From a bacterium D16-50 (GTDB taxonomy: Bacteria > Bacillota > Clostridia > Lachnospirales > Lachnospiraceae), in the NCBI GenBank assembly GCA_003612485.1, contig RAZA01000006.1, positions 62,001-126,000 on the forward strand: a DNA stretch of 64,000 bases. Reading direction: 5' to 3'. The translations under genes and the position numbers were made by a program. A model generated the notes under the pieces. The model did not search any database and was not told the DNA's origin. It was given only the letters and a program-made list of their open reading frames with translations. Each line of letters begins with the position of its first letter. Position 1 is the first letter of the stretch. Positions 24,420 through 33,725 of the stretch are shown piece by piece.

Positions 24420-25487
24420 ATGAAAAAAAGAATAGCGCGGGGAGCGCTGGCGCTGCTTGTGGCAGCTCTGTCGGTGGGCTGCGGCAGCGGAGGCGAGACC
24501 AATGCCGACTTAAAGGATATGCCGGTGGACAAGTATGTCACGTTGGGCGACTATAGCGGCTTTGAAGTTACCGCAGCGCCTGCTCAGGTGGACGAAGAGA
24601 AGTGCGACCAGCTTCTTTATGCGGTCTATCTCAGCAATGTGACCAAGGACAACGGCGGCATCACCGATAGGGCAGTGGCCGAAGGGGATACGGTGTCCAT
24701 TGACTATGAGGGCAAAAAGGACGGTGTGCCCTTTCAAAACGGAAGCGATACGGGAGCGGAGCTTACCATCGGCTCGGGGAGCTTTATCGAGGGCTTCGAG
24801 GAGGGGCTGGTGGGCGTGATGCCGGGGGAGACCGTGGAGCTTGCGCTCACCTTCCCGGAGGGCTATAAGAAGAGTGCGGAGCTTGCGGGACAGGCGGTGA
24901 CATTTACAGTCACGGTGCATTATATTTACCCTGATGCGGATAATATGGAGGATTCTGTGGTGGCGGCGCTGGGGATTCCGGAGGTGAGCACGGTGGCGGA
25001 TATGAGGCAGGTCGTCTTCGACTATCTGTGGGAGATGGCCGCGGAGAGCTATCAATATGAGCTTCAGAACGCCGTTATGGAGCAGCTGATGAATTCCAGT
25101 CAGGTGGAGGAGCTGCCGGAGACCTTTGTGGATTCCTACAAGCATATGTTTATCGAATCCAATGCGAACATGGCCGCGATAAACGGCATGGACGCGGAAA
25201 CCTTTGCAAACAATCAATATGGTATGAGCAGCGAAGAGTATGCCAAGGTCAGCGCGCAGGTACAGGCAAGACAGGAGGTTGTGCTGCAGGCCATTGCCAA
25301 CAGAGAAGGTCTGACTGTGGGCGACGAGGAGCTTCAGGAAAAGCTGGAGGAGTACGCAGGAGAGATGGGAGTGGCGGTGGAAGAGCTGCTGGGAACCTTT
25401 TCCTCAGAGGAATACCGGAATTATTTCATGAGCGAAAAGGTGATGGCCTTTCTTTTGGAAAGAGCCAATACCACAGATCAGCAGTAA
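24420..25487 (+). CDS. Lipoprotein with FKBP and trigger-factor C-terminal domains (peptidyl-prolyl isomerase)
   Basis: Probably an extracytoplasmic chaperone and proline isomerase helping secreted proteins fold. 355 residues from the ATG after GAGGAG. A lipoprotein signal with lipobox LSVGC ends near residue 21. Residues about 95-185 are an FKBP domain (GDTVSIDYEGKKDGVPF, SFIEGFEEGLVGVMPGE, GQAVTFTVTVHYI) and the rest resembles the helical C-terminal chaperone arm of trigger factor (VMEQLMNSSQVEELPETFVD...). Unlike ribosome-bound trigger factor, the ribosome-binding N-domain is replaced by the lipoprotein head. Single gene ahead of asnS. Confidence 0.85.
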   Translation: MKKRIARGALALLVAALSVGCGSGGETNADLKDMPVDKYVTLGDYSGFEVTAAPAQVDEEKCDQLLYAVYLSNVTKDNGGITDRAVAEGDTVSIDYEGKKDGVPFQNGSDTGAELTIGSGSFIEGFEEGLVGVMPGETVELALTFPEGYKKSAELAGQAVTFTVTVHYIYPDADNMEDSVVAALGIPEVSTVADMRQVVFDYLWEMAAESYQYELQNAVMEQLMNSSQVEELPETFVDSYKHMFIESNANMAAINGMDAETFANNQYGMSSEEYAKVSAQVQARQEVVLQAIANREGLTVGDEELQEKLEEYAGEMGVAVEELLGTFSSEEYRNYFMSEKVMAFLLERANTTDQQ

Positions 25488-25549
25488 ATATAGGCGAATA
25501 AAATAATTGTGAAAATAAATCAGCGTGGGTGCTGAGGGGAGGTATGAAG

Positions 25550-26941
25550 ATGCAATTGACAGAAATCAAGGAGCTATATCGCAGGAAAGAGGAGTACATC
25601 GGCAAGGAGGTGACCGTTGGCGGCTGGGTCAGGAGCAATAGGGATTCCAAGAATTTTGGATTCCTGATGATGAATGACGGAACCTTTTTTGAGTCGCTTC
25701 AGGTGGTTTACAGCGATGCGCTGGCCAATTTCGATGCGCTGTGCAAAATCAATGTGGGGGCGGCCCTGATCCTGCGGGGAACCATTGTGGAGACCCCCGG
25801 CGCAAAGCAGCCCTTTGAGATGCAGGCAGCTGAGGCGGTGGTGGAAGGCGCTTCCGGAGCGGAGTATCCTTTGCAGAAGAAGCGTCATAGCTTTGAGTAT
25901 CTGCGGACCATTTCTCATCTGCGCCCCAGAACCAATACCTTTCAGGCAGTCTTTCGTGTTCGCTCCCTGATTGCCTATGCCATCCACAGCTTTTTCAACG
26001 AGAGAGGCTTCGTGTATGTCCATACCCCTTTGATCACAGGCAGCGACTGCGAGGGGGCAGGGGAGATGTTTCAGGTGACTACTCTGGATCTGAACAACGT
26101 TCCCAAGACCAAGGAGGGAAAGGTGGACTTTAGCCAGGACTTCTTCGGCAAGCCCACCAATCTTACCGTCAGCGGACAGCTGAACGGCGAAGCGTATGCC
26201 CTTGCATTTAAAAACATATACACCTTCGGCCCCACCTTCCGGGCGGAGAATTCCAATACCACCCGCCATGCAGCGGAATTCTGGATGATTGAGCCGGAAA
26301 TGGCATTTGCGGATCTGCAGGATGATATGATATTGGCGGAGAGCATGCTGAAATACATTATCCGGTATGTGCTGGAGAACGCTCCGGAGGAGATGGCTTT
26401 CTTTAACCAGTTCGTGGACAAGGGGCTGATGGAGAGGCTGAATCATGTGCTGAACTCCGACTTTGCCCATGTGACCTATACGGAGGCGGTGGAGATTCTG
26501 GAGAAGCGCAATGATGCATTTGACTACAAGGTGTTCTGGGGATGCGACCTGCAGACCGAGCATGAGAGATATCTGACGGAGGAGGTGTTCAAGCGCCCCG
26601 TCTTTGTGACAGACTACCCCAAGGAGATCAAGGCCTTTTATATGAAGCTCAGTGAGGACGGCAGAACCGTTGCCGCCATGGACTGTCTGGTGCCCGGAAT
26701 CGGAGAGATCATCGGCGGCAGCCAGAGAGAGGATAAGCTGGAGCTTCTGGAAAAGAGAATGGAGGAGCTGGGGCTGAACAAGGAGGACTACAGCTTCTAT
26801 CTGGATCTGCGCAGGTTTGGCTCCGTCCGCCACTCGGGCTTTGGGCTGGGCTTTGAGAGATGTGTGATGTACCTTACCGGGATGAGCAATATCCGGGACG
26901 TGATTCCCTTCCCCAGAACGGTGAACAACTGCGATCTGTAG
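25550..26941 (+). CDS. asnS: Asparaginyl-tRNA synthetase
   Basis: Charges tRNA-Asn. 463 residues, normal length. The N-terminal OB-fold ([27 protein letters not shown]) is followed by the class II core: motif 1 around [25 protein letters not shown], motif 2 [23 protein letters not shown], and motif 3 [16 protein letters not shown] chose the ATG that lies 8 bases after GGGGAGG; another in-frame ATG two codons upstream is too close to that ribosome site. A clear terminator follows. Confidence 0.95.
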   Translation: MQLTEIKELYRRKEEYIGKEVTVGGWVRSNRDSKNFGFLMMNDGTFFESLQVVYSDALANFDALCKINVGAALILRGTIVETPGAKQPFEMQAAEAVVEGASGAEYPLQKKRHSFEYLRTISHLRPRTNTFQAVFRVRSLIAYAIHSFFNERGFVYVHTPLITGSDCEGAGEMFQVTTLDLNNVPKTKEGKVDFSQDFFGKPTNLTVSGQLNGEAYALAFKNIYTFGPTFRAENSNTTRHAAEFWMIEPEMAFADLQDDMILAESMLKYIIRYVLENAPEEMAFFNQFVDKGLMERLNHVLNSDFAHVTYTEAVEILEKRNDAFDYKVFWGCDLQTEHERYLTEEVFKRPVFVTDYPKEIKAFYMKLSEDGRTVAAMDCLVPGIGEIIGGSQREDKLELLEKRMEELGLNKEDYSFYLDLRRFGSVRHSGFGLGFERCVMYLTGMSNIRDVIPFPRTVNNCDL

Positions 26942-26996
26942 GCGCTTTCTCAAGTGAGCCAGCCAAAGGGCAGCGGAAGGGCTCTTTATGTCATCC

Positions 26997-27029
26997 GGGC
27001 GAAGACTTGGTCTTCGCCCTTGATGTTTT
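26997..27029 (+). terminator. Rho-independent terminator after asnS
   Basis: Perfect 10-bp stem GGGCGAAGAC / GTCTTCGCCC with a TTG loop, followed by TTGATGTTTT. Confidence 0.85.
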
Positions 27030-27159
27030 CCCCAGTTTATCATTTCTTAATTTTTGAGGGGATGAAATATGGCCGGGAATGTGGTATGCTGTAACCGTGG
27101 CAAAGGAGACAATGTTTGAAGCCTGATTTGGACGGCTGGCAGAGAGAGGTTTGAGCTTG

Positions 27160-28530
27160 ATGAAATTCATTATGAAGGGTTTTGGGAGACAGAAAGCGGA
27201 ACGGGACGGATATGAAAAAAAGGGCAGGGCATGGGAATCGTCTATCTGGAAGATGGCCATGCCTGCTTTTGTTCTTTTGATTGCGGGGACTTTTTTGCCT
27301 TCTCTGGAGGTCAAGGCCGGCTCCATCAATGCGATTCAGCAGGACATTAAGGACCATACCGATCAGCTTGCAAATATCAACAACCAGATTTCGTCTCTGG
27401 AGGAGGAGCAGGATCTGATTCAGGAGGAGATTGACGATCTGAATGCAGAGATCTTGAATACCCTGACCAGCATCGGCATGAAGGAGGATGAGATTGCCGC
27501 CAAGGAAAAGGAAATCTCAACCAAGGAAGATGAGATTGTAGCAAAAGCGGACGAGATAGGGCGGAAGAAACGCCAGATAGAGGAGACGCAGGCAGAGTAT
27601 GATGCGGCGGTGGGCCGTGAGGAGGCCCAGCGGAAGGACATAGCCATGTGTACCCGTCTGATTTACGAGAGAGGAGACAGCACCTTTCTGGAGGCCATTT
27701 TGGGCGGGAAGGGGCTGGCGGACATCTTGAACCGGGCGGATCAGGTGGAAAAGGTTTATGAATATGAACGGAATATGCTGTTGGCATATATAGAACTTAA
27801 GAATTATGTGCATGATCTCTGGGAGAAGCTGGAGGGAGAGAAGACGGCTCTGGAGGCGGACAAGGAGCAGCTGGAGGCGGACAAAGAGCAGCTGCAGGAG
27901 GACAGGAAGCAGCTGGAGGCAGATCGGGATGAGCTGGAAAGCCAGAAGGGCTATCTGAACGGAATGCTTGCCAGAAAGAAACAGGAATCTGCTAATTTCG
28001 AGGCGGAGATAGAGAAGGCCAAACGGGAGGCCGCAGTGGCCAAGAAGCTGCTGCAGCAGGACCAGCAGAGGCTGAAGCAGCTGCAGGCGTCCCAGAACGC
28101 AGCTCAGAACGGGGCGAATGTGACCTATACCGATACCAATTATACCTCCACCATCAACGGCGCCACGGGAAGCGATCTGGGCAAGAAGATCGCCAACTAT
28201 GCATGTCAGTTTATCGGGAACCCTTATGTGTACGGGGGAACCAGCCTGACTTCGGGAGCGGACTGCTCCGGCTTTACCTATAGGGTGTACAGCAACTTCG
28301 GGTATACGCTTCCCAGAACCTCCTTCCAGCAGAGGAGCGCCGGAAAGGGAGTTTCTTATGAGGAGGCCCAGCCGGGGGACCTGATCTGCTATGAGGGGCA
28401 TGTGGGAATGTATATCGGGGGCGGTCTGATCGTACATGCAAGCAGCAGCGCTCCCTATCCCAGAGGGGGTATCAAGGTGAACAACGCCCAGTACAAGACC
28501 ATTCTTGCAGTGCGGCGGATCATCCAATAG
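27160..28530 (+). CDS. Secreted NlpC/P60 peptidoglycan hydrolase with coiled-coil domain (PcsB/CwlO type)
   Basis: Cleaves peptide crosslinks in the cell wall, typically during growth or division, often controlled by FtsEX. About 456 residues. A signal peptide (PAFVLLIAGTFLPSLEVKAG) follows an unusually long basic head. Residues about 55-310 are coiled coil, including near-exact repeats of a 7-14 residue unit (LEADKEQLEADKEQLQED). After a Thr/Asn linker, the C-terminal NlpC/P60 domain has the catalytic Cys in GADCSGFTYRVY, His in EGHVGMYIGGGLIVHASS, and a polar third residue after it. ATG 10 bases after GAGAGG; a TTG three codons upstream is possible. Confidence 0.88.
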   Translation: MKFIMKGFGRQKAERDGYEKKGRAWESSIWKMAMPAFVLLIAGTFLPSLEVKAGSINAIQQDIKDHTDQLANINNQISSLEEEQDLIQEEIDDLNAEILNTLTSIGMKEDEIAAKEKEISTKEDEIVAKADEIGRKKRQIEETQAEYDAAVGREEAQRKDIAMCTRLIYERGDSTFLEAILGGKGLADILNRADQVEKVYEYERNMLLAYIELKNYVHDLWEKLEGEKTALEADKEQLEADKEQLQEDRKQLEADRDELESQKGYLNGMLARKKQESANFEAEIEKAKREAAVAKKLLQQDQQRLKQLQASQNAAQNGANVTYTDTNYTSTINGATGSDLGKKIANYACQFIGNPYVYGGTSLTSGADCSGFTYRVYSNFGYTLPRTSFQQRSAGKGVSYEEAQPGDLICYEGHVGMYIGGGLIVHASSSAPYPRGGIKVNNAQYKTILAVRRIIQ

Positions 28531-28586
28531 GGTGAGCAAAGCATCAGACAAAAATCATAGAATGAAAAAAGCGAGGCCTGAAGGTA

Positions 28587-29945
28587 GTGAAAATAATAAT
28601 AGCCGGCGACGGAAAGATGGGTGCGGCATTGACTCGGAAGCTGTCGGCCGAGGGAGAAGATTTGACATTGATTGACTCCAATCCGGAGGTTCTTGAGTCC
28701 AGTGAGGAGCGGTATGACGTGATGGTGGTTCATGGGAACTGCGCGTCCATGGATGTGCTGCTGCAGGCGGGGGTGAAGGAGGCGGATCTGCTGATCGCCA
28801 TGGCGGGGGCTGACGAGGTGAACCTGCTGTGCTGCATGACCGCCCATGGCCTTAACGGAAACATCCATACCATAGCCAGAGTGTGCAATCCGGAATATAC
28901 GGATCAGGCCTATGCCATGAGGGACATGTTCGCCCTTTCCATGGCGGTGAACCCGGAGAGGCAGGCGGCCATAGAGATAGAGCGGCTTTTGCGGTATCCC
29001 GGCTTTCTGAAGAGGGACACCTTCACCAAGGGGCGGGTGGAGATCGTGGAGCTGAGGATCGATGCCAAGAGCAAGCTCTGCAACGTGGCCCTCAATGATA
29101 TGTACAAGATCGTAAAGTGCAAGATTCTGGTGTGCGCCGTGCTGCGGGAGGGAAAGGCGGTGGCTCCTAACGGCATGTTCGTGCTGCGGGAGGGGGACCG
29201 TATCTTTGTGACGGCCTCCACCAATACATTGACCATCCTGCTGAAGAATCTGGGGATTATCAGTCATAAGGTGAAGCGGGTGATGCTCTGCGGAGGCGGG
29301 CGGGTCAGCTATTATCTGGCCAAGCTTCTGGAGAACAGCGGCATCGGGGTACAGATCATAGAGAAGAATCCCGAGCGCTGCATCCAGCTGGCGGCCATGC
29401 TGCCGGGGGCCAGCATCATTCAGGGGGATGCCAGCAATCAGTTCCTTCTGGATCAGGAGGGGATTTCCAGCTGCGACGCTATGGCTACCCTTACGGGTCT
29501 GGACGAACTGAACATGATCTTGTCTCTTTACGGCAACAGCAACGGCGTGTCTCAGGTGATCACGAAGCTGGGACATATCGACAATGCGAATATATTGGGA
29601 AATCTGTCTTTGGGAAGCGTGGTGAGTCCCAAGGAATTATGCTGCAATACGATTGTGCAGTACGTTCGCGCTATGAAGAATCAGACAGGCGCCGCCCTGA
29701 CGGTTTATGCCATTGCAGACGGGCAGGCGGAGGCCATGGAGTTTCTGGCGGACAGTACAACCAAAAACTGCGGGGTGCCTCTTAAGGATCTGAAGCTCAA
29801 AAAGGGCGTGCTGGTAGTGGGCATCGTGAAGGGGGCAAAGATTGAGATCCCCAACGGAGATTCTTCTTTCCACAGCGGAAATACCGTTTACGTGGTGACG
29901 GGACGGGAAAAGGGTATTTACCAGCTGAATGATATCTTTGAGTGA
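28587..29945 (+). CDS. trkA: Trk potassium uptake protein, NAD-binding subunit
   Basis: Cytoplasmic gating subunit of the K+ transporter encoded by the next gene. 452 residues with two tandem RCK units, each an NAD-binding Rossmann domain plus TrkA-C domain: first KIIIAGDGKMGAALTRKL with LTLIDSNPE, second RVMLCGGGRVSYYLAKLL with VQIIEKNPER. TrkA-C parts contain REGDRIFVTAS and HSGNTVYVVTG. GTG start after AAGGTA. The stop codon is 13 bases before the trkH start. Confidence 0.92.
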   Translation: MKIIIAGDGKMGAALTRKLSAEGEDLTLIDSNPEVLESSEERYDVMVVHGNCASMDVLLQAGVKEADLLIAMAGADEVNLLCCMTAHGLNGNIHTIARVCNPEYTDQAYAMRDMFALSMAVNPERQAAIEIERLLRYPGFLKRDTFTKGRVEIVELRIDAKSKLCNVALNDMYKIVKCKILVCAVLREGKAVAPNGMFVLREGDRIFVTASTNTLTILLKNLGIISHKVKRVMLCGGGRVSYYLAKLLENSGIGVQIIEKNPERCIQLAAMLPGASIIQGDASNQFLLDQEGISSCDAMATLTGLDELNMILSLYGNSNGVSQVITKLGHIDNANILGNLSLGSVVSPKELCCNTIVQYVRAMKNQTGAALTVYAIADGQAEAMEFLADSTTKNCGVPLKDLKLKKGVLVVGIVKGAKIEIPNGDSSFHSGNTVYVVTGREKGIYQLNDIFE

Positions 29946-29958
29946 TGCGAGGCTGAAT

Positions 29959-31413
29959 ATGAACTATAAGATGATGGGAAGATTTATCGGCAGGATCCTG
30001 ATGGTGGAGGCCGTGTTCATGGTGCCCGCAATGCTGATCAGCCTTTGGGAAAAGGAATTCGATGCAGTGTGGGCCTTTATGTGGAGTCTGGGAATCATTA
30101 TGGCGGTTTCCGGAGTGCTGCTGTTTTTCTGCAGAGGTTCAAAAAACAGGTTTTATGCCAAGGAAGGCATGGCCTGCGTGGGCCTGAGCTGGTTCTTCAT
30201 GAGTCTATTGGGATGTCTGCCCTTTTATATTTCCGGGGTCATTCCGGATTTTGTGGACGCATTTTTTGAGATCGTATCCGGCTTTACTACCACTGGGGCA
30301 TCCATACTGCCTGCGGTAGAGGGACTGCCCAAGGGAATTCTCTACTGGAGAAGCTTCAGCCACTGGCTGGGAGGCATGGGGGTGCTGGTATTCCTGCTGG
30401 CGATTTCCTCCATGGGCGGCAGGGAGAACGGGTTCACCATGCATCTGCTTCGGGCGGAGAGCCCCGGCCCCAACGTGGGGAAGCTGGTGCCCAAGATGAA
30501 GAAAACCGCAAGGATTCTCTATCTTTTATATATACTGCTGACGGTGCTGAATGTGTTCTTTCTTATGCTGGGCGACATGTCCCTTTTCGAGGCGGTCTGC
30601 ACCGCGTTCGGAACCGTGGGCACGGGAGGCTTCGGCATCCGCAACGACAGCATAGCCAGCTTCAGCCCTTATGTCCAGAATGTCTGTACCGTGTTCATGA
30701 TATTGTGCGGGGTGAACTTTTCCTGCTTTTATCTATTGCTGATGAAGGAGTTCAAAAATGTGTTTCGGGACGAGGAGCTGCGGCTGTACTTGGGCCTGAT
30801 TTTGGGCAGCGTGGTTCTGATCGTGCTGAATCTGGGAGATTTTTATTCCACATTGGGAGAGACGGTCCGGCATGCCTTCTTTCAGGTGGCCACTATCATC
30901 ACCACCACGGGCTATGCTACCACGGATTATGAATTATGGCCGGGGCTGTCCAAAGCCATATTGCTGTGCCTGATGGTGGTGGGGGCAAGCGCAGGCAGCA
31001 CAGGAGGAGGCTTCAAGTGCAGCAGGCTGCTGCTGGTGCTGAAGAGCCTGCGCAGGAGCGTGCGCAAGATTGTGCATCCCCAGAAGGTGCAGGCAGTGCG
31101 GATGAACGGCCATCCGGTGGACGAGAAGGTGATTCAGAATACCAACGCCTATCTTGCGGCATATGTGACGGCGGTGATGGCGAGCTTTCTGCTGATCTCC
31201 GTGGACGGTTTTTCCATTACCACCAACCTTTCCGCAGTGCTGGCCTGCTTCAACAATATCGGCCCCGGCTTTGAGATGGTGGGCCCTACCTGCAATTTTG
31301 CCGTGTACGGCACTTTTTCCAAGCTGGTGCTCATCATGGACATGTTGGCGGGGAGGCTGGAGATATTCCCTATATTGATATTGTTTTCCAGAACCACATG
31401 GAGGCATCGGTAA
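29959..31413 (+). CDS. trkH: Trk/Ktr potassium transporter, membrane subunit
   Basis: Pore-forming K+ uptake protein working with TrkA. 484 residues with about ten membrane helices and the four selectivity P-loops of the SKT family, seen as SGFTTTGAS, AFGTVGTGGFG, ATIITTTGYAT and FNNIGPGFEMVG, each with the key glycine. A VGASAGSTGGGFKCSR helix break between P-loops 3 and 4 is typical of the family. I chose the ATG 7 bases after GAGG; a start 10 codons earlier overlaps trkA. Operon trkA-trkH. Confidence 0.92.
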   Translation: MNYKMMGRFIGRILMVEAVFMVPAMLISLWEKEFDAVWAFMWSLGIIMAVSGVLLFFCRGSKNRFYAKEGMACVGLSWFFMSLLGCLPFYISGVIPDFVDAFFEIVSGFTTTGASILPAVEGLPKGILYWRSFSHWLGGMGVLVFLLAISSMGGRENGFTMHLLRAESPGPNVGKLVPKMKKTARILYLLYILLTVLNVFFLMLGDMSLFEAVCTAFGTVGTGGFGIRNDSIASFSPYVQNVCTVFMILCGVNFSCFYLLLMKEFKNVFRDEELRLYLGLILGSVVLIVLNLGDFYSTLGETVRHAFFQVATIITTTGYATTDYELWPGLSKAILLCLMVVGASAGSTGGGFKCSRLLLVLKSLRRSVRKIVHPQKVQAVRMNGHPVDEKVIQNTNAYLAAYVTAVMASFLLISVDGFSITTNLSAVLACFNNIGPGFEMVGPTCNFAVYGTFSKLVLIMDMLAGRLEIFPILILFSRTTWRHR

Positions 31414-31580
31414 GCCGACCATTACAGCATGATCCCTGAAAAGAGTATCAATAGGAGGCCGGGTTTTCCGGATCCGGCTTCTATGACAGACGATTCGGCG
31501 CCGGATTTTTGGTATGCGGGGTTTTGATTTTAGGTTTGCGGATTTTCCCAAAAAGGGATTAAAAATAGGAGGAGAAACGG

Positions 31581-32711
31581 ATGATTAAACTGACGCCCCC
31601 CATGGGATGGAATTCATGGAATACCTTTGGGGCAAACATCAATGAGCAGCTCATTTTCGAGACTGCGGACGCCATGGTGGCAAATGGGCTGCCCCAGAAG
31701 GGGTACGAGTATCTGGTGATCGACGATTGCTGGTCGCTGCGGGAGAGGGACGCAAATCAGCGTTTGGTGGCGGATCCTGAAAAGTTCCCTCAGGGCATGA
31801 AGGCCGTGGCGGACTATGTGCATTCCAAGGGACTTAAGTTCGGCATGTATTCATGCGCCGGCAACCTGACCTGCGCCGGATATCCGGGGAGCTTCGAGCA
31901 TGAGTTTCTGGATGCGGAGACCTTTGCAGAGTGGGATGTGGATTTCCTGAAGTATGATTATTGCTATCACAGCCCCATCATTCCCGGAAAGTATCTCTAC
32001 CGCCGCATGGGACTGGCCTTGGAGAACTGCGGCAGGGACATTCTCTTCAGCGCCTGCTCCTGGGGGGCGGATGAAACCCATGAGTGGATCAAGACCACCG
32101 GGGCTTCCATGTGGCGCTCTACCGGAGACATTTTCGACACTTGGGAGTCGGTGAAAGATCTGACCAAGCAGCAGGAAAAGCTCCATCCCTATAACGGGGT
32201 AGGATGCTTCAACGATATGGATATGCTGATTGTGGGCATGTACGGCAAGGGCAATGTGGGCCTGAAGGGCTGCAGCGATGTTCAGTACAAAACCCATTTC
32301 TCCATCTGGGCCTTTATGGGATCGCCGCTGATGATCGGCTGCGATGTCAGGAGCATGAATCAGGCCACTCTGGACATTCTGGGGAACGAGGAAATCATCC
32401 GGATCAATCAGGACAGAACCTGCCGTCAGCCGGTGAAGCTGGTGGGAACCTGGTCGGGAGAGGATCTTCTGCTGTATTCCAGACAGCTGGAGAACGGAGA
32501 TCTGGCCATAGGGCTTTTCAACATGGGCGACAAGGATGCCTACGCAAGACTGAATCTGGACGAGGTGGGTCTTCCTTTCAGCACGGGCAAGACGCTGGAG
32601 GTGAAGGAGCTGTGGACCGGAGAGGTGTCCAAGGTGAAGAACTCCACTCTGACTTGGGGGCTGAAGCCTTATGACTGCGCGGTTCTGCGGGCGAAGGTGG
32701 TGGATCTGTAA
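31581..32711 (+). CDS. Alpha-galactosidase, glycoside hydrolase family 27
   Basis: Releases terminal alpha-galactose from plant or host glycans. 376 residues, without a signal peptide, so it would act on imported oligosaccharides. GH27 hallmarks: LTPPMGWNSWNTFG at the start, YEYLVIDDCWSL, FPQGMKAVADYVHSKGLKFGMYSCAG, the nucleophile Asp in DFLKYDYC, and the acid/base Asp in the SMWRSTGDI region, then SIWAFMGSPLMIGCDVR. A C-terminal beta-sandwich of about 80 residues follows. ATG after AGGAGG. The next gene starts on the last base of its stop codon. Confidence 0.93.
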   Translation: MIKLTPPMGWNSWNTFGANINEQLIFETADAMVANGLPQKGYEYLVIDDCWSLRERDANQRLVADPEKFPQGMKAVADYVHSKGLKFGMYSCAGNLTCAGYPGSFEHEFLDAETFAEWDVDFLKYDYCYHSPIIPGKYLYRRMGLALENCGRDILFSACSWGADETHEWIKTTGASMWRSTGDIFDTWESVKDLTKQQEKLHPYNGVGCFNDMDMLIVGMYGKGNVGLKGCSDVQYKTHFSIWAFMGSPLMIGCDVRSMNQATLDILGNEEIIRINQDRTCRQPVKLVGTWSGEDLLLYSRQLENGDLAIGLFNMGDKDAYARLNLDEVGLPFSTGKTLEVKELWTGEVSKVKNSTLTWGLKPYDCAVLRAKVVDL

Positions 32712-32902
32712 TGAGCGCCTGCATACAGTGCGGCAGGCAGCTGAATTACAATGAGATCGGTGCGCACAAGAAGTTTATAAACCGGGGCAGCAGAGAATTC
32801 CTCTGTATCGACTGTCTGGCCAAGAAGCTGGACGTGACGGTGGATGACATCAATAGAAAGATTGAGGAATTCAAGCTGCAGGGCTGTACCCTTTTTGTGT
32901 AG
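32711..32902 (+). CDS. Small zinc-ribbon-like protein
   Basis: 63 residues, start codon overlapping the alpha-galactosidase stop (TAATG), hence translationally coupled. Two CxxC pairs (CIQCGRQL near the start and CIDCLAKK near residue 34) should bind zinc; the second half is a helix-rich DVTVDDINRKIEEFKLQG. Small proteins of this kind occur in Lachnospiraceae but the function is unknown. A single Cys also lies near the end (GCTLFV). Confidence 0.7.
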   Translation: MSACIQCGRQLNYNEIGAHKKFINRGSREFLCIDCLAKKLDVTVDDINRKIEEFKLQGCTLFV

Positions 32903-32989
32903 GAAGTATACGCAGTCAATGGATCCAGACAAGAAAATGGACGGGCGGAGCATGGAAGCATGGCGTCTGCCGGAAGGAGAGTGGAAGAT

Positions 32990-33706
32990 ATGCGCCGGAT
33001 TGCCATGATGGTGCTGAGGCTTTTTCTGAAAGCGCCCTATTATCTGTTCTGTATCTGGAGGTGCGGCAGGAGGGAGGTTGGTCTGGAGGAGGCCTATGCC
33101 TGCGTGAAGAAGGTTACTAAGGCGGCCAACCGGGCCGGGCGGGTCACCATTGAGGCCCATGGACTGGAAAACATACCTCAGGAGAAGGGGTTCATTTTTT
33201 TCCCCAATCATCAGGGGTTGTTCGATGTGCTGGTGTTTCTGGAATCCTGCCCCGTCCCCTTCTCCTTCGTGATCAAAAAGGAGGCCAGCAAGGTAATTCT
33301 GCTCAAGCAGGTGGTGGCCGCCCTGCGGTCCATCATCATCGATAGGGAGGATGTGCGGCAGAGTATGCAGGTGATCAATCAGATGGCGGAGGAAGTGAAG
33401 AAAGGGCGTAATTTTCTGATCTTTGCGGAGGGAACCAGAAGCAGGGAGGGGAACCGCCTGCTGCCCTTCAAAGGGGGAACCTTCAAAAGCGCCCAGAAGG
33501 CCAAGTGCCCCATCGTGCCTTGCGCCCTTATCGACTCCTTCAAGCCCTTTGACGAGAAATCCATCGCGCCTGTGACGGTGAAGCTGTATTATCTAAAGCC
33601 TATGTACTATGAGGAGTACGCCGGTATGAAGACCAACGAGATCGCAGCGGAGGTGAAGCGCAGGATCGAGGAGGCCATAGCAGTACATGATATACCAGCC
33701 GTCTGA
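32990..33706 (+). CDS. 1-acyl-sn-glycerol-3-phosphate acyltransferase-like protein
   Basis: 238 residues from an ATG 7 bases after GGAGAG. The catalytic motif is FFPNHQGLFD (NHxxxxD), followed by FVIKKEA, RSIIIDRED and FAEGTRS (the EGTR motif), then VPCALIDS. An N-terminal hydrophobic stretch anchors it to the membrane. A second PlsC-family member in this window; the substrate may be a lysophospholipid or another acyl acceptor. It lies 88 bases after the zinc-ribbon gene and is probably in the same transcript. Confidence 0.83.
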   Translation: MRRIAMMVLRLFLKAPYYLFCIWRCGRREVGLEEAYACVKKVTKAANRAGRVTIEAHGLENIPQEKGFIFFPNHQGLFDVLVFLESCPVPFSFVIKKEASKVILLKQVVAALRSIIIDREDVRQSMQVINQMAEEVKKGRNFLIFAEGTRSREGNRLLPFKGGTFKSAQKAKCPIVPCALIDSFKPFDEKSIAPVTVKLYYLKPMYYEEYAGMKTNEIAAEVKRRIEEAIAVHDIPAV

Positions 33707-33725
33707 AAGAAAAAGGCAAGGAAAC

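Noticed and set aside
25574-27043. Minus-strand open frame of 489 codons
   Set aside because: Exactly antisense to asnS and of His/Leu/Gln-rich shadow composition.
27517-29576. Long minus-strand open frames of 344 and 373 codons
   Set aside because: Shadows of the NlpC/P60 and trkA genes; no ribosome sites or motifs.
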